From Cercis canadensis (Eukaryota; Streptophyta; Magnoliopsida; Fabales; Fabaceae), in contig QAOA01003588.1 in NCBI GenBank assembly GCA_003255065.1, positions 1 to 64,000 on the forward strand: 64,000 nucleotides of DNA, given 5' to 3'. Under the pieces are notes generated by a model. The model had not been told where the DNA came from. It searched no databases and saw only the letters and a list, made by a program, of their open reading frames with translations. Position numbers and translations under genes: made by a program. This document shows positions 1 to 10,183 of this stretch, piece by piece (the stretch's first letter is position 1; the number at the start of each line of letters is the position of its first letter).

Positions 1-1642
1 AAAAACTTGAAAAAGTTATTTTTTGATATGTTTTTTTTTATATTATGTCGTTCTTATATTTTACAAAGAATTGTGTGTTTTGACATATACTAAGTGACTC
101 AATTTTTTAAAATCTTCGCAATGACACTAAAATCACTGAGTGAGTCCCATCCGAACACACCCAATCACCTTTAACTAAACAAACTTAGATTTTTAACATT
201 TTCTTATACATACATCCACTAACACTGTGCCCGTATTATAGTTTAAAACGTTATACTGAGAACTTGGATGGAAAGAAAGTGTAAAGAAATATGGTAATTA
301 AGTATGCATGCATGATTCCCCTTAGTTGAAATTGAGTAATAAGAAAAGGAATGAGTTAATTTGTTTGGTGAGCCATGAATCCACCTTGCTACCTTTTCAT
401 CCTCTCATATCATATAGATTGCATATCTCGTGAATGTCTGAATGAATCAGTTTCGAAAGCGAAATGACATCTCCATTCAATAATCCTAAATCAATACTCG
501 CTGTTTGGTCTATAGGATATCACATAGGCATGCATGGATTCGCATCTATTGCATGAAAACCAGTTTAATTATTCACTGACAAAAAGTTATACTTCTACCC
601 AAAACAGAAGAGAATTGTCGTTTTCACCAAAGTTTACCCCCAAAAATACAGAAGCCACAGAGTACAGTATCCATTAGCATAGGTATAGTACACTTTTTCA
701 CTTTGTTCAGCCAAAAAAAAAGACGAAAAAAGCCTTCACTTCACTTCATCATGCTACATTGCTACATATATAAGAGGTATTTTACCATATTGCATTATTG
801 GTGTATGGACATTGATTTGCACATATTATTGGTGAAAAAATGTTGAAGTGAAATAATTAGTAACTATAATTTTTTTGAAGTCCCACTTAAAAATTGTAAT
901 TACTATTTATTAATAATTTTTTAACGTGGAGGCTCTATCAAAGGAGAGGAGATCTTGAAAGGAAAGAAATGATGAGAGAAAAGAAAATTAAAAATGAATA
1001 TATACTTGTATTATGTGTGTGGATTTAGATTCATTACAAAATCATTTCTATTAAAATAATTCCTTTCATTTTTTGCCCGTTCTAAAAGAATGACACAGTT
1101 TATATTCTTTTGACTTGAGAGCTATATATGTTTGATACCACAAACCACCATGCACACAATTAAAGCTCCAAATCAAATAAATTCAAGATACTCACATAAG
1201 CCATGGACTACCTTATAAAATTAACTGAATACCAACAAAAATCTTCGTCATGCATGTATAAGGAAAAAAAAGAACTAAATGTTAGATATAAAATCATTCA
1301 TGGATCTTCACTAAATAGCTTAAGTTTTTGAGTTGAATCAGTTATTAACATGATATCAGAGTCGGAGATGAAATTATTCTGCCTCTACTTTCTCAATTAA
1401 ATTGAAATTTCAAGATATGGCATAAGTAGGTCTATGCCTTGTATGCGAAGCGTGTTAAATATAAAATCATTCATATGTCTTCATCTAAAAGCTTAAGCCT
1501 ATGAAACCCTCATCAAGAATCATTCATGGATGATAGATTAATATAAGAGGGATGAGCTAGACCTCAACATACATAGTAATAATAATAACAATTACATATC
1601 CTAGTACTGCATAACACATTACTAGTAATGCTAATGGGAGAC
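1..1642. other. Gene-free AT-rich flank with a 45-bp direct repeat
   Basis: No coding region, RNA gene or complete mobile element is recognised here; it is the 3' flank of the sulfotransferase gene. The one visible structure is a diverged direct repeat of about 45 bp at 1280-1324 and 1453-1497. Both copies run from a TGTTA start, through ATAAAATCATTCAT, to a CTTAAG end. The interval between them resembles remnants of a dispersed repeat, but no family can be named. Confidence 0.5.
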
Positions 1643-2641
1643 TTAAAATCTTAATCCATGCACAGCCAGTTTCTTTTCAGTGATAGTGTTGAGTTGTTCA
1701 ATCATCTCAAGTGTGAGATAATTTTTGCAGTCTCCAACTTCTCCGCGGCGGAAGAAATATCTATTCTCTTCACCAGATGACAATTTGCCTCTCTTATTCA
1801 CCTCCAAGTTGCTTAAGTTATCAAAACTACACAAGTTCAAGATATCATCCACCACCCCTTTGGCTTCTTCTTCTTTTGAAAATGGACACCCAATAAAATC
1901 AGCTAGTTCTTTCAAAACAACAGCAGGATTCACTTTCAATTCTTCATACCTCAAAAACATTATCTTCTCTGGTTTTTCCAAGTTTTCCTTCCAGTAGCCA
2001 AGCACATGCTCCCAAAAGGGTCCATACAAACTCACTCCTCTACAAAACTTCTCAAAAGAATCTTCAAGTGAATTGGTTCCTCTACTCTCACTTCTCAAAC
2101 TGTTTGTGAAATGCCAAAGTGAAACAAAAGTGTCTTTAGGATCCCTACACAGATACACAAGCTTACAAGTTGATTCCTTCATAGATTTTGGCAATGAGAC
2201 ATAAGGTAGATGAGTAGAGAAGAGCCTTGGAGAGGAGAAGGAGGTAAAATCAGGAAGAGAGTAATCTTTCTCAAGATATAGATCAAGCTCCAAGAAGGGC
2301 ACAAGAACATGAGGGCTGCTAGTAAGCAAAGAGTGGTTTTGGAGATCTTGGTATCTCTTTCTGTTGAGCAAGGCAAATGTCAATGCTTTGAGCCAAGTGG
2401 TGCCTGATTTGGGAGTGGTAACAAGGATAATATCAGTATCATGTGCTTGAAAGTGCTTCTGACAAGCTAAAACCCCTTGCATCTGCCTAGTGGTGTGCCA
2501 AAACCCTTGGTACTGATGGAGGTGACTTGCAACCCAACCCTTTTCAACTGGTAGGGTGCATATCACGTCCTTGCATTCTTGGGTTAATTCATTTTCTTGC
2601 AAGTACTTGGGAAGAAGAGGGGTTTGAGCTTCTCCAGGCAT
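1643..2641 (-). CDS. Cytosolic sulfotransferase (plant SOT family)
   Basis: Single-exon gene of 332 residues, the usual length for plant cytosolic sulfotransferases. These transfer sulfate from PAPS to hydroxyl groups of small molecules such as flavonoids, brassinosteroids or salicylate. The 5'-phosphosulfate loop TTPKSGTTW is at residues 75-83. The expected catalytic His is H144 in FSTHLPY. The 3'-phosphate site is CRDPKD at 165-170 followed by S174. The C-terminal PAPS signature is RRGEVGDCKN at 298-307; the family normally has Trp where C305 stands. There is no signal peptide, so it should be cytosolic. The start is the only ATG that gives the standard N-terminus, and a TATA box lies about 70 bp upstream. 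Genome position next to TRAX and GEK1 suggests relation to the Arabidopsis SOT12/SOT13 locus. The substrate cannot be read from sequence. Confidence 0.93.
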   Translation of the reverse strand: MPGEAQTPLLPKYLQENELTQECKDVICTLPVEKGWVASHLHQYQGFWHTTRQMQGVLACQKHFQAHDTDIILVTTPKSGTTWLKALTFALLNRKRYQDLQNHSLLTSSPHVLVPFLELDLYLEKDYSLPDFTSFSSPRLFSTHLPYVSLPKSMKESTCKLVYLCRDPKDTFVSLWHFTNSLRSESRGTNSLEDSFEKFCRGVSLYGPFWEHVLGYWKENLEKPEKIMFLRYEELKVNPAVVLKELADFIGCPFSKEEEAKGVVDDILNLCSFDNLSNLEVNKRGKLSSGEENRYFFRRGEVGDCKNYLTLEMIEQLNTITEKKLAVHGLRF

Positions 2642-2821
2642 GGTGTTGACACTAGTTTAATGTGGGAACTTGAGGCTTGAATGGTATGTAAAGGTGCAGA
2701 TTCTTAAGGTCTTTATATAAATCTCAGGCATGGTGTTGACACTAGTTTAATGTTTAATGTAGGAACTTGAGGCTTGAATGGTATGTCAAGGTGCAGATTC
2801 TTAAGGTCTTTATATAAATCT
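2635..2821 (-). repeat. Tandem duplication of the sulfotransferase promoter and start
   Basis: Two head-to-tail copies, 2635-2724 and 2725-2821, differ by a 6-7 bp insertion and a few substitutions. Each carries the start-codon context (CAGGCATGG read on the plus strand) and a TATA box (TTTATATAAA on the minus strand). Downstream of the outer copy's ATG (2731-2729) an open frame of about 20 codons runs through the inner promoter and closes before the true start at 2641. The outer TATA could therefore give transcripts with an upstream ORF. Confidence 0.85.
2712..2721 (-). promoter_or_regulatory. Likely TATA box of the sulfotransferase gene
   Basis: TTTATATAAA on the minus strand lies about 70 bp upstream of the start codon, a normal plant distance. 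The same motif recurs in the outer duplicate near 2809-2818. Confidence 0.55.
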
Positions 2822-2827
2822 CCAAGA

Positions 2828-3370
2828 TTTTTTTTTTTGGTTGGCAATGGGTCAAAAGCCCAACAAACAACAAACTAACCAAAAATAGATCTGGGCAAGG
2901 CTACACCCCTGCTATCTTCCAACAATAACTCATTCAAGCAGCTGGGACGTTCAAAGAACTGTGTAACGTTGAAACCACCCTCGTGACCCTTGCGAGCAAG
3001 AGCATCAGCGCATCTGTTGTCCTCTCTGAACATATGCTTGATAACTAAATCCCAGGCTTGGCTTTGCATATATCTGATCTCTTATACTAAACTAAAACAA
3101 GGATGCTGGTTACTAGTGCAACTCTGCAGCAGTTGTATGCGACACTGGGGGTTAGTCTTTACCTCCACTTTACTGATATCCAAAGACCAAGCCAACGGTA
3201 TACCATAGACCATACCCCACAGTTCAGCATGAGTTATAGAGCACTGACCTAAGTTACACAGAAATCCAGCTAGAAACGTCCCAAAAGCGTCTCTAATCAA
3301 GCCCCCACATGCTGCAAAATAAGAAGACCTACGCATAGAGCGATCTGTGTTCAGCTTAAACCACCCCTAC
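2828..3370 (-). mobile_element. 3' fragment of a LINE (non-LTR retrotransposon) with RNase H domain
   Basis: Read on the minus strand, two open stretches (3336-3082 and 3069-2875) encode parts of the RNase H-like domain that ends plant LINE polyproteins. The first contains ACGGLIRDAFGTFLAGF followed by THAELWGM; the second contains FREDNRCADALARKG. They lie in different frames, so the copy is broken. It ends with a 3' tail and an A-run (T-run at about 2829-2838 on the plus strand), typical of LINE integration. The reverse transcriptase and endonuclease are absent, so this is a 5'-truncated dead copy. It sits directly upstream of the duplicated sulfotransferase promoter. The 5' boundary near 3370-3470 is uncertain. 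Confidence 0.8.
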
Positions 3371-4685
3371 CTTGGAAAAACCCAAGAAATCTACTCAGTC
3401 ACTCTCTTACTAACACGCAGTCTACTAACAGATGATAGGAACCCGAAAGAAGGAAAAAAAAAAATCAAAGAAATATTGCGTTACCAATATCTAATTTGAT
3501 GTAAAATATGTTTTTTATTGGCCATCACAATGGTGAAGCACTATATAATTATCTAAAGGGTCTAAGGTTTAAATCTCAAAGAAAGCGAATGTAGTAGAAT
3601 CTATAGAAGGAAAGATACACTAGTATAAATAATATATTAATTCTATTGTGAAATCCCATAAACTAACTTATCAAAGCCAGAATTAAGGATGACTCTTACC
3701 AGAAGAAAAAGTAAAAATGCATCGGAAATCCTTTCAACTTTGAAATTTTGAATGATAAATTATTTCCTGTAAAAATACAAGAACTCTTCATTGAAATAAA
3801 AACATAAAAAAATAATTAGCTTAATTTTTCTAAAATGCCGAGTCAATGGCTTCTCCATCGATTAAAGTGCAAATTTTATATGTAATTTCATACAATTATT
3901 ATGAGCTGTGGTTATATGTATCCACTAAATTGGCAAGTAAATGATCTCTCCGAATAAGATATGCAAAAATAAAATTATGAAATAAAAGATGGTCATTATA
4001 GTTATGGAACAAATTTCTGTTTTTGGTGGCATCACGATATTAGTAACATGAATTATTAATTCTTGTAATTGGTGCCACTGTTAAAAATAGTAACTTAAAC
4101 CCTATTTTTGAAACCAACAGCGACCACAGGCCAGTTAGTACATAAACTATTGAAGTACTTAATATCATCTTTCTCATTTGCTACACAAAATACCCTTCAT
4201 AATCAAAGAGAGACTGTTAATTCATGGCATGTCCAAAAAAACTGTAATGTTGTATCATGATACAGACACAATCATTTAGCTGCTGGATTTTCTGATCCAC
4301 TGAACACAGCAACTGAAACGGTTCATCCATATCCTGGCATAATTCAAACCTTATTTCAAAGGTTTCTTTAAGCTCAAACATGCTAATTTTATGTGATCAG
4401 CTCAGCATTCAGTTCCAAGAGTTACTAACTATACATGCCATCTTTGACGAGAATAAAGCTGCAAATTTTCGTTGCTGATAGTTATGAGTAGCCTATTCAA
4501 AATTTTGCTGAAACTGATCCATGCAGAGATATCACCCTTCACAACCTTCCAGTAGTATTACTGATATTATTAAAGATGGAAAGCTCCTCTCATTAGAAAG
4601 GAACAACTATAAAACTATAGCAAAAAGATTGTGTGTGTGTCTCCTCCCAGAACAAATCCAGAGACTAGAAGCAAAGGAAGTTACC
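3371..4685. other. Intergenic, no gene seen
   Basis: AT-rich sequence between the LINE fragment and the end of the TRAX gene. The part nearest 4685 probably includes the TRAX 3' UTR. No open frame with protein-like content, RNA gene or repeat boundary was recognised. Confidence 0.5.
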
Positions 4686-7600
4686 TCATAGTTCAAAATC
4701 TGGAACTCCCACCAAGAAAGAACTTGGATCATTAGATCCAAGCAGTGGAATATACTCAGATCCCCTCACATGAACACTAAAGCAAGCTGCAGAAATAACA
4801 CAGGTTAACAGAGTATGGTGCAAAAAAGATGATGGCTTATCTGATATAAATTTTAAAATACAAACTAAACAATAATGTATAATAGTAATTATCATAAGTT
4901 CTAGACCATCAGGTGCATGAATGATGATGATGTTTTCTACCAGGTTCAAATGTGCATGGATGATGTACCTTGATGCATATAAAATGCTGTATTATCATAA
5001 CAATACCAGGTTCTGATGAATGCAATCCAGAATGCTTTTAGTGAAGGTTATCCCAGTATTTTGGTTCAGCCAGCAGAACCAAAGGTCTTTTTTAACTAAT
5101 TATTTTCATGCTTGAAAACAATCTAACTCAAGCAAGGAAGCAGTCATGCCTCCTCAATGTGAAGAATCTAGTATAGTATGCTCAAAAAAATCCGAGTTTT
5201 TTGACTATAAACATGCTCATAATTCTTATGCGCTTATCAACACCCTGATCGTAAACTTTTCCAAGTTAAAAGGGGATATACAATTTTCTCTCCAATCAAT
5301 TTTCAAGATTATTCTATTCATTCCACCTATTAAGATTCTAATGCATCAAATTTTAAATAGATAAAACACTTGTCTTGCAAACAGTTTTCTGGAAGAGAAC
5401 TGATAACACACTACCATTCTCTATTTTCATAACACTTTGGAGCATTGTATCCATCTTTTGCTTCATATCAGAACTATCATCCATATCTGGCACTAGAAGG
5501 GTAAGTTCCCTGTATATATCACGAACAAATCTGCATATCTTTTCAGCAAATTCAAGTTCACCATCTGATATTCGACCAATTGCCAAACGCATCAGCTCTC
5601 CAGTCAAGTCTGCAAGCTGTAAAAGAACAGTGAGCACCTTCCAAGAAGTATAGGAGAGGCAGGACAAAAAAATTACGTGCATCCTGTATCTTCATGCGAT
5701 CAATAGATTATCAAAAAAATTATTTGAGGGAAAAAAAGGATGGCCGATAGTACTGCCAAGATCATCCCAAGAGACCAAACACATCTAACAGAATCTGCTA
5801 AAACATTTACCCCCAGCAGATAGTCAAGAATATTTATCTTCAAAGGCTCAAGAGATGGATCACTGAGTGGTAAGAGAGTAGCATTTATCTCATCAAGCTT
5901 CAAAAGCGTTCCAGTTTTGCAGAAATTGCAGAAAGTTGCTGCTTCAACATACTCTTGCACCTGCAAACGCCCAAGACATGTATCAGAGAAACAGTATTTC
6001 CATCCTCAACAGAGAAGGAGATGAAGTATACCCCAGGTGAGTATGCTCGTCTGAGCTTCCAAAAATCAGTTCCTTGCAATTCTTTGACTAATCGAGACAT
6101 GTATTGATCTGTAACAGCTGTTAAATCCTTTTCTGCTTTCTCAACAATTTCTTCTTTATTATATTTACTCATCCTAGTTAAGAAATTAGAATATGTTAAT
6201 GTCGGTAGGCTCAGGAAGATGAAGATCTACATAGATAAAGTTCTAGCAGGTGCTAAAATAAATACCTGGTCATCACTAACAGAACTTCTTATTTATACTT
6301 ACCCATTCTATTCAGATAATCAAAACAAAAAATGACAATGCAAGCAGGTTCGGGAACATAAAGATCTAGAGAAATAAAGTACTAATGGGCAAAGAAAAAA
6401 GAAGATTAGAGAAAAGGATCACTGAAAAGAAATTAACCACAATAAACAAGAAAAGAAAGCATTAAAAGCAGTTAGAGCTCCAGCGACACATATGAGAGCA
6501 TGAAAAAAGAAGAGGGAAGACGAGGAACAGAGAGAAAGGTTACCTGTGCACTTGAAATATGACCTTTTTACTATTCATTGTGACATCACGACTTGCTTTA
6601 ACCACTCTTTCTCGTTTGTCATTCTACAAAGATAAACTTACCAAATGTCAAAATAATAGGCAACATCATGAGTAGAAAGCCTCTAAGCCGCCCATAAATA
6701 ATAAAATTTGAAACTCAAGTATAATTTTCAAAATGTAGCCAAATTGTGGAAGCCAAGGAAGTAATTTTAGAGATATACATGGCCACCCATACAGCTAGCA
6801 CCAATCAAATTAATTTTATTTTATTTTTATAAGAAAGGAAATTGTTTTAGAAGGAAGTGAAAGTAAAAAAGAACTCAGCCTACATGCATCCAAAAAAAAC
6901 GTAATTTTTCAGCCAGAAACTATTTTCAAAATGAAGCCATATTGTAAAATGGATAACCTTACAGAATACTTACGGCAACCCTCAACTTGCAATAGTCAAT
7001 TAATACTCATTCAACAAGTTTCCATAAAGAAGCAGTGCACTCCAGATTATTTTGGAATTCCAGATGAATCCCTACCCTTGATAATCCCATTCCATCACTA
7101 CCACCCTTCAGTTTTGACACAATTTCCCCCTTCTTAGAAACTTGAAAGGGACAAAATGCAATGACTTCAATACCACAACATATTGAAATTGGTAACCATG
7201 AAAACAAGAACCTTAAAGTTCTTTCTTTTGCTTAGAAGAGTTAGCCTAAACATTGAAAAGGATCACTTATCACTTCCCCTACTCCTAACCCAAAAAACAA
7301 TACCTCAAAACTTTAGAACCTATGGACATGATGTGTAGATTAACAAAGATATTGGCTAGTCCGACCCAAAATTCATCTAATTTCTACAAAAACAGAATGA
7401 GCACACCAGTAACAACCTTTTTTTTTTTTTTTCCTCCAGCTCAAATTATTGAATCTAGTCACATTTATAAACCTATCACAGTATTGCATAAAATTTAAAA
7501 GAAAAAACAGAAACTTTTTTCCATGTAACACTAGGAAATTGTTCAATGAAATCGCAAGATATAGAAGAATTACAAGGGCATTCAGATATTCAGCATATTT

Positions 7601-7819
7601 GGCAAAAGCATCCTTCATGGTGGACTCAGTGGCCATTGTTCTCGCCCTTTTAGCTGGACTCTGCAAGTTGGTCCCTGCAACTATTGCTATGAGAGTGAGG
7701 AGAAAAGTGAAGAAATTTAATTGAGAACCCAGAATTGAAATTAGTAAGCTAGTGTTTTCTAAGCACGAGAATGGAAGATGATGCCCAGTAGCTGATGGAG
7801 CAAAGCCAAACATACCCAT
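4686..7819 (-). CDS. Translin-associated factor X (TRAX/TSNAX) homologue
   Basis: Seven coding exons on the minus strand: 7819-7816, 7674-7574, 6623-6544, 6173-6032, 5960-5811, 5616-5415 and 4786-4686. They sum to 780 nt, 259 residues. All six introns have GT-AG ends. The family partners translin in C3PO, the RNase complex that acts on small RNA passenger strands and tRNA fragments. Matches to animal TRAX include ERVVKASRDVT, VQEYVEA (about residues 110-116), DYLLGLADLTGELMR and the C-terminal VRGSEYIP. The acidic residues known as catalytic in the family appear kept (E112, E115, D162, E166). The first exon is inferred: ATGG followed by donor GTATGT, with a pyrimidine-rich intron ending TTGCAG. 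Translating through that intron would add a hydrophobic, non-conserved segment. Exons 2-7 are firm; exon 1 less so. Confidence 0.92.
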
Positions 7820-7835
7820 TAAAAGAGAACAGATA

Positions 7836-7837
<2 letters not shown>

Positions 7838-7875
<38 letters not shown>
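7838..7875. repeat. (GA)n microsatellite in the TRAX 5' leader
   Basis: About 19 uninterrupted GA dinucleotides. On the gene's sense strand this is a CT tract about 20 bp upstream of the inferred TRAX start codon. CT tracts are common in plant 5' leaders and core promoters. Confidence 0.9.
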
Positions 7876-7879
<4 letters not shown>

Positions 7880-8006
7880 GGAAGAGAGTCACAGTAATGG
7901 AGGCGTTGAGATTTGGATGCCATGAGAGAAATTCTGTGCAGTGAAGAGGAATACAACATCTGTTTATTGAAGGACACCTACACAGTGAAGCGCCTTCCCC
8001 ACTTTT

Positions 8007-8012
8007 CACGTG
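8007..8012. promoter_or_regulatory. Possible G-box (CACGTG) upstream of TRAX
   Basis: A palindromic CACGTG lies about 190 bp upstream of the inferred TRAX start, in a position where bZIP or bHLH factors could bind. It is a six-base motif and may be chance. Confidence 0.3.
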
Positions 8013-10183
8013 TCATACTTTAGCTTTGAAATCCTTTGGGGGATATTTTTCCACTTTTTAATTTTGGTTTAGCGATTTTCATTCCTTGTATTTCATATAT
8101 TTTTTTAGGCAAAATGACGAAAATAATATAAAATATAAAATAAATACGTAAATAAGTTATTCTTAAAATTATTTATAAAAATTAGTCATTTTTAAATATT
8201 TTAATTATACGATAACATACCAAAAAAAAATACACTACTTTAAATATAATATTTTTTTTAAAGATACCCTACATTAAAATAATGAATCTTAGTAAAAAAA
8301 AAAAAAAAAACTATTGTAGTGTATGAAAAATGAGTAAAACTTGTAACGAGTCCCTTAAAGATACACTAAATTGATTTAGTATGTCCTTAAGAGAAGTGAA
8401 AGAGAAAGAGATGTGCTAGATAGTGGAAAAGAGAAAGAGAGAGAAAGAGAAGTGATAGAGAGAGAGAAAAAAAAAGAAAAAGAAAGTGAGAGAAAGATAG
8501 TGAAACATTTTGTCATTTTGCCTTTTTCTTTTCTTTCAAAGTGAATACACTGGATTATTTTCAACAAGTCCCTTATGGACACACTAGATCAATCTATCAT
8601 ATCATATAAAGACATGTTTAATTGATTTAGCGGAAACAATCCAACGTGTATATTAATGACACGCGAAAATCAATCTAGTGTGTCTTTATAGGACACATTA
8701 CATTGATCCAACATGTCCTTTGGAGACCCGCTGCAATCAAACCAACATGTTCCTCATTTTCCAAGTAACTTTTTGACATATGTGGACATAATTTCACTAC
8801 TTTGATGTAGCTTATATTTAAGAAAAATGCTACATGTAAAATAGCATATTCTTTTTTGTCCGATACCGCATAATTAAAATAATTAAATTTGTTTTGCAAA
8901 TTTTACAAGAAAAATATTTTCTTTTGAAAAAAAATAATTCTCTATCAAATTTGAGATATCTTCGGGGATTCATTTTATTTCATGTTCTTGAGTGTATCTA
9001 AAAGAGAAATATTAAGGACAAAATAATTTATATGGAAGTTTTTCTAGTATCTATTATGTATATGATATTTAGATTTATTGTTTAATTTTTGGATGGTACA
9101 TGAACATAATCGAAATAATAATATTCTTTGGTCAAAGTCACACATTCTCTTGTTTCTTTGAGGCATAATATGCTTTTCAAGCACGATAAAATTGTCCAAT
9201 TTATAATAATTGTGTTTAAATGGATAAGTATTTTATTACATAAGCACACACATTACAATTGATCTAGGGAGTAGGGATCTCCCAAAAAATTAAAATCCTA
9301 AGTTTAAATGCCCCTATCCCTCCATATCCTCAATTAAAATATCTAGTTCTATTTATCTAATAATCAAAAAAAATTATTTAAAATTTTTTAAATAAAAATA
9401 AATCACATAAATAATATCTCTAATGTTTCAAACAGTTATAATATTAAACTAATAAGCTATTTGTAAAAACTTTAGCTCTCTTATAAAAAAAAAAATATCT
9501 ATTCAAACATACTTAATCACTAATTAAAAAACAAATTTAGATCACCCGGTGTGATTTAGCTCCATGTGGAGCGAATCTTGAGGTACTGTTAAAAATTTAA
9601 ATTTCACTAAAAATGTCAATGACTAGGACACACCAAAGCTCGAACAAAATTAGTTTCACACCAAAGTTAGAAGAACCAACTCCTGAAAACCAAAAAAAAC
9701 ACCTTCAAAATGCAGCTTGTAAGGGAAATTGATTGGGCTATAAATTAAAGCCCATGTCAGTCCGAAGCAAGAATAAGGCTTCTATTCTAGACATGCTACC
9801 CGGCCCATGAACTCGAGTATCGTCCGAGCTCCCAGTAACCGACTAACGACTAACGTTGTCATTCGCGGGTCGATGGCGGTAGTCGTACCGTTGCTTAACA
9901 TGCGACGTCGTAGCACTCCTTCCTGTGCGGCCAGTCCCCAACCGCAAGCCGCCACTCCCACCTTCCATTTCCAGTGTTCCAGCTTGACCCGCCATTACAA
10001 ACTGTGGGTGTGTCACTTCGAGTTCTAAACCATTTTGTATATCCTTTTCCCTGCAAAAACTTCATTTCCTTCCCCAATTCCCCGAAACCCACATCGAAAT
10101 CGGATCCAAAATTTCAGCTTCAGATAATCGAAGAGCTAAGAGAAAGAGGAAAACCCAGAAAGGAATAATAAGAGATAATCGCA
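8013..10183. other. Divergent intergenic region between TRAX and GEK1
   Basis: No gene is recognised. From about 8341 to 8760 a diverged unit recurs in both orientations, with variants of ATTGATTTAGTATGTCC, CACTAGATCAATCTATC and ATCAATCTAGTGTGTC, interrupted by a GA-rich stretch near 8395-8500. This looks like a degraded repeat or MITE cluster. The last 300-400 bp before GEK1 become GC-richer and probably form its promoter and leader; open frames there (9807-10168) show no family resemblance. Confidence 0.45.

Noticed and set aside
1725-1997. Open frame on the plus strand within the sulfotransferase gene
   Set aside because: Antisense to a clear single-exon enzyme; its residues follow from the codon pattern of the real gene.
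7373-7573. Coding continuation of TRAX exon 2 into 7573-7373
   Set aside because: The conserved sequence stops at a good GT donor (7573) and resumes at 6623; the intervening translation is hydrophobic and not conserved.
9807-10028. Possible small gene upstream of GEK1
   Set aside because: No motif or similarity; it lies in the expected promoter and leader of GEK1.
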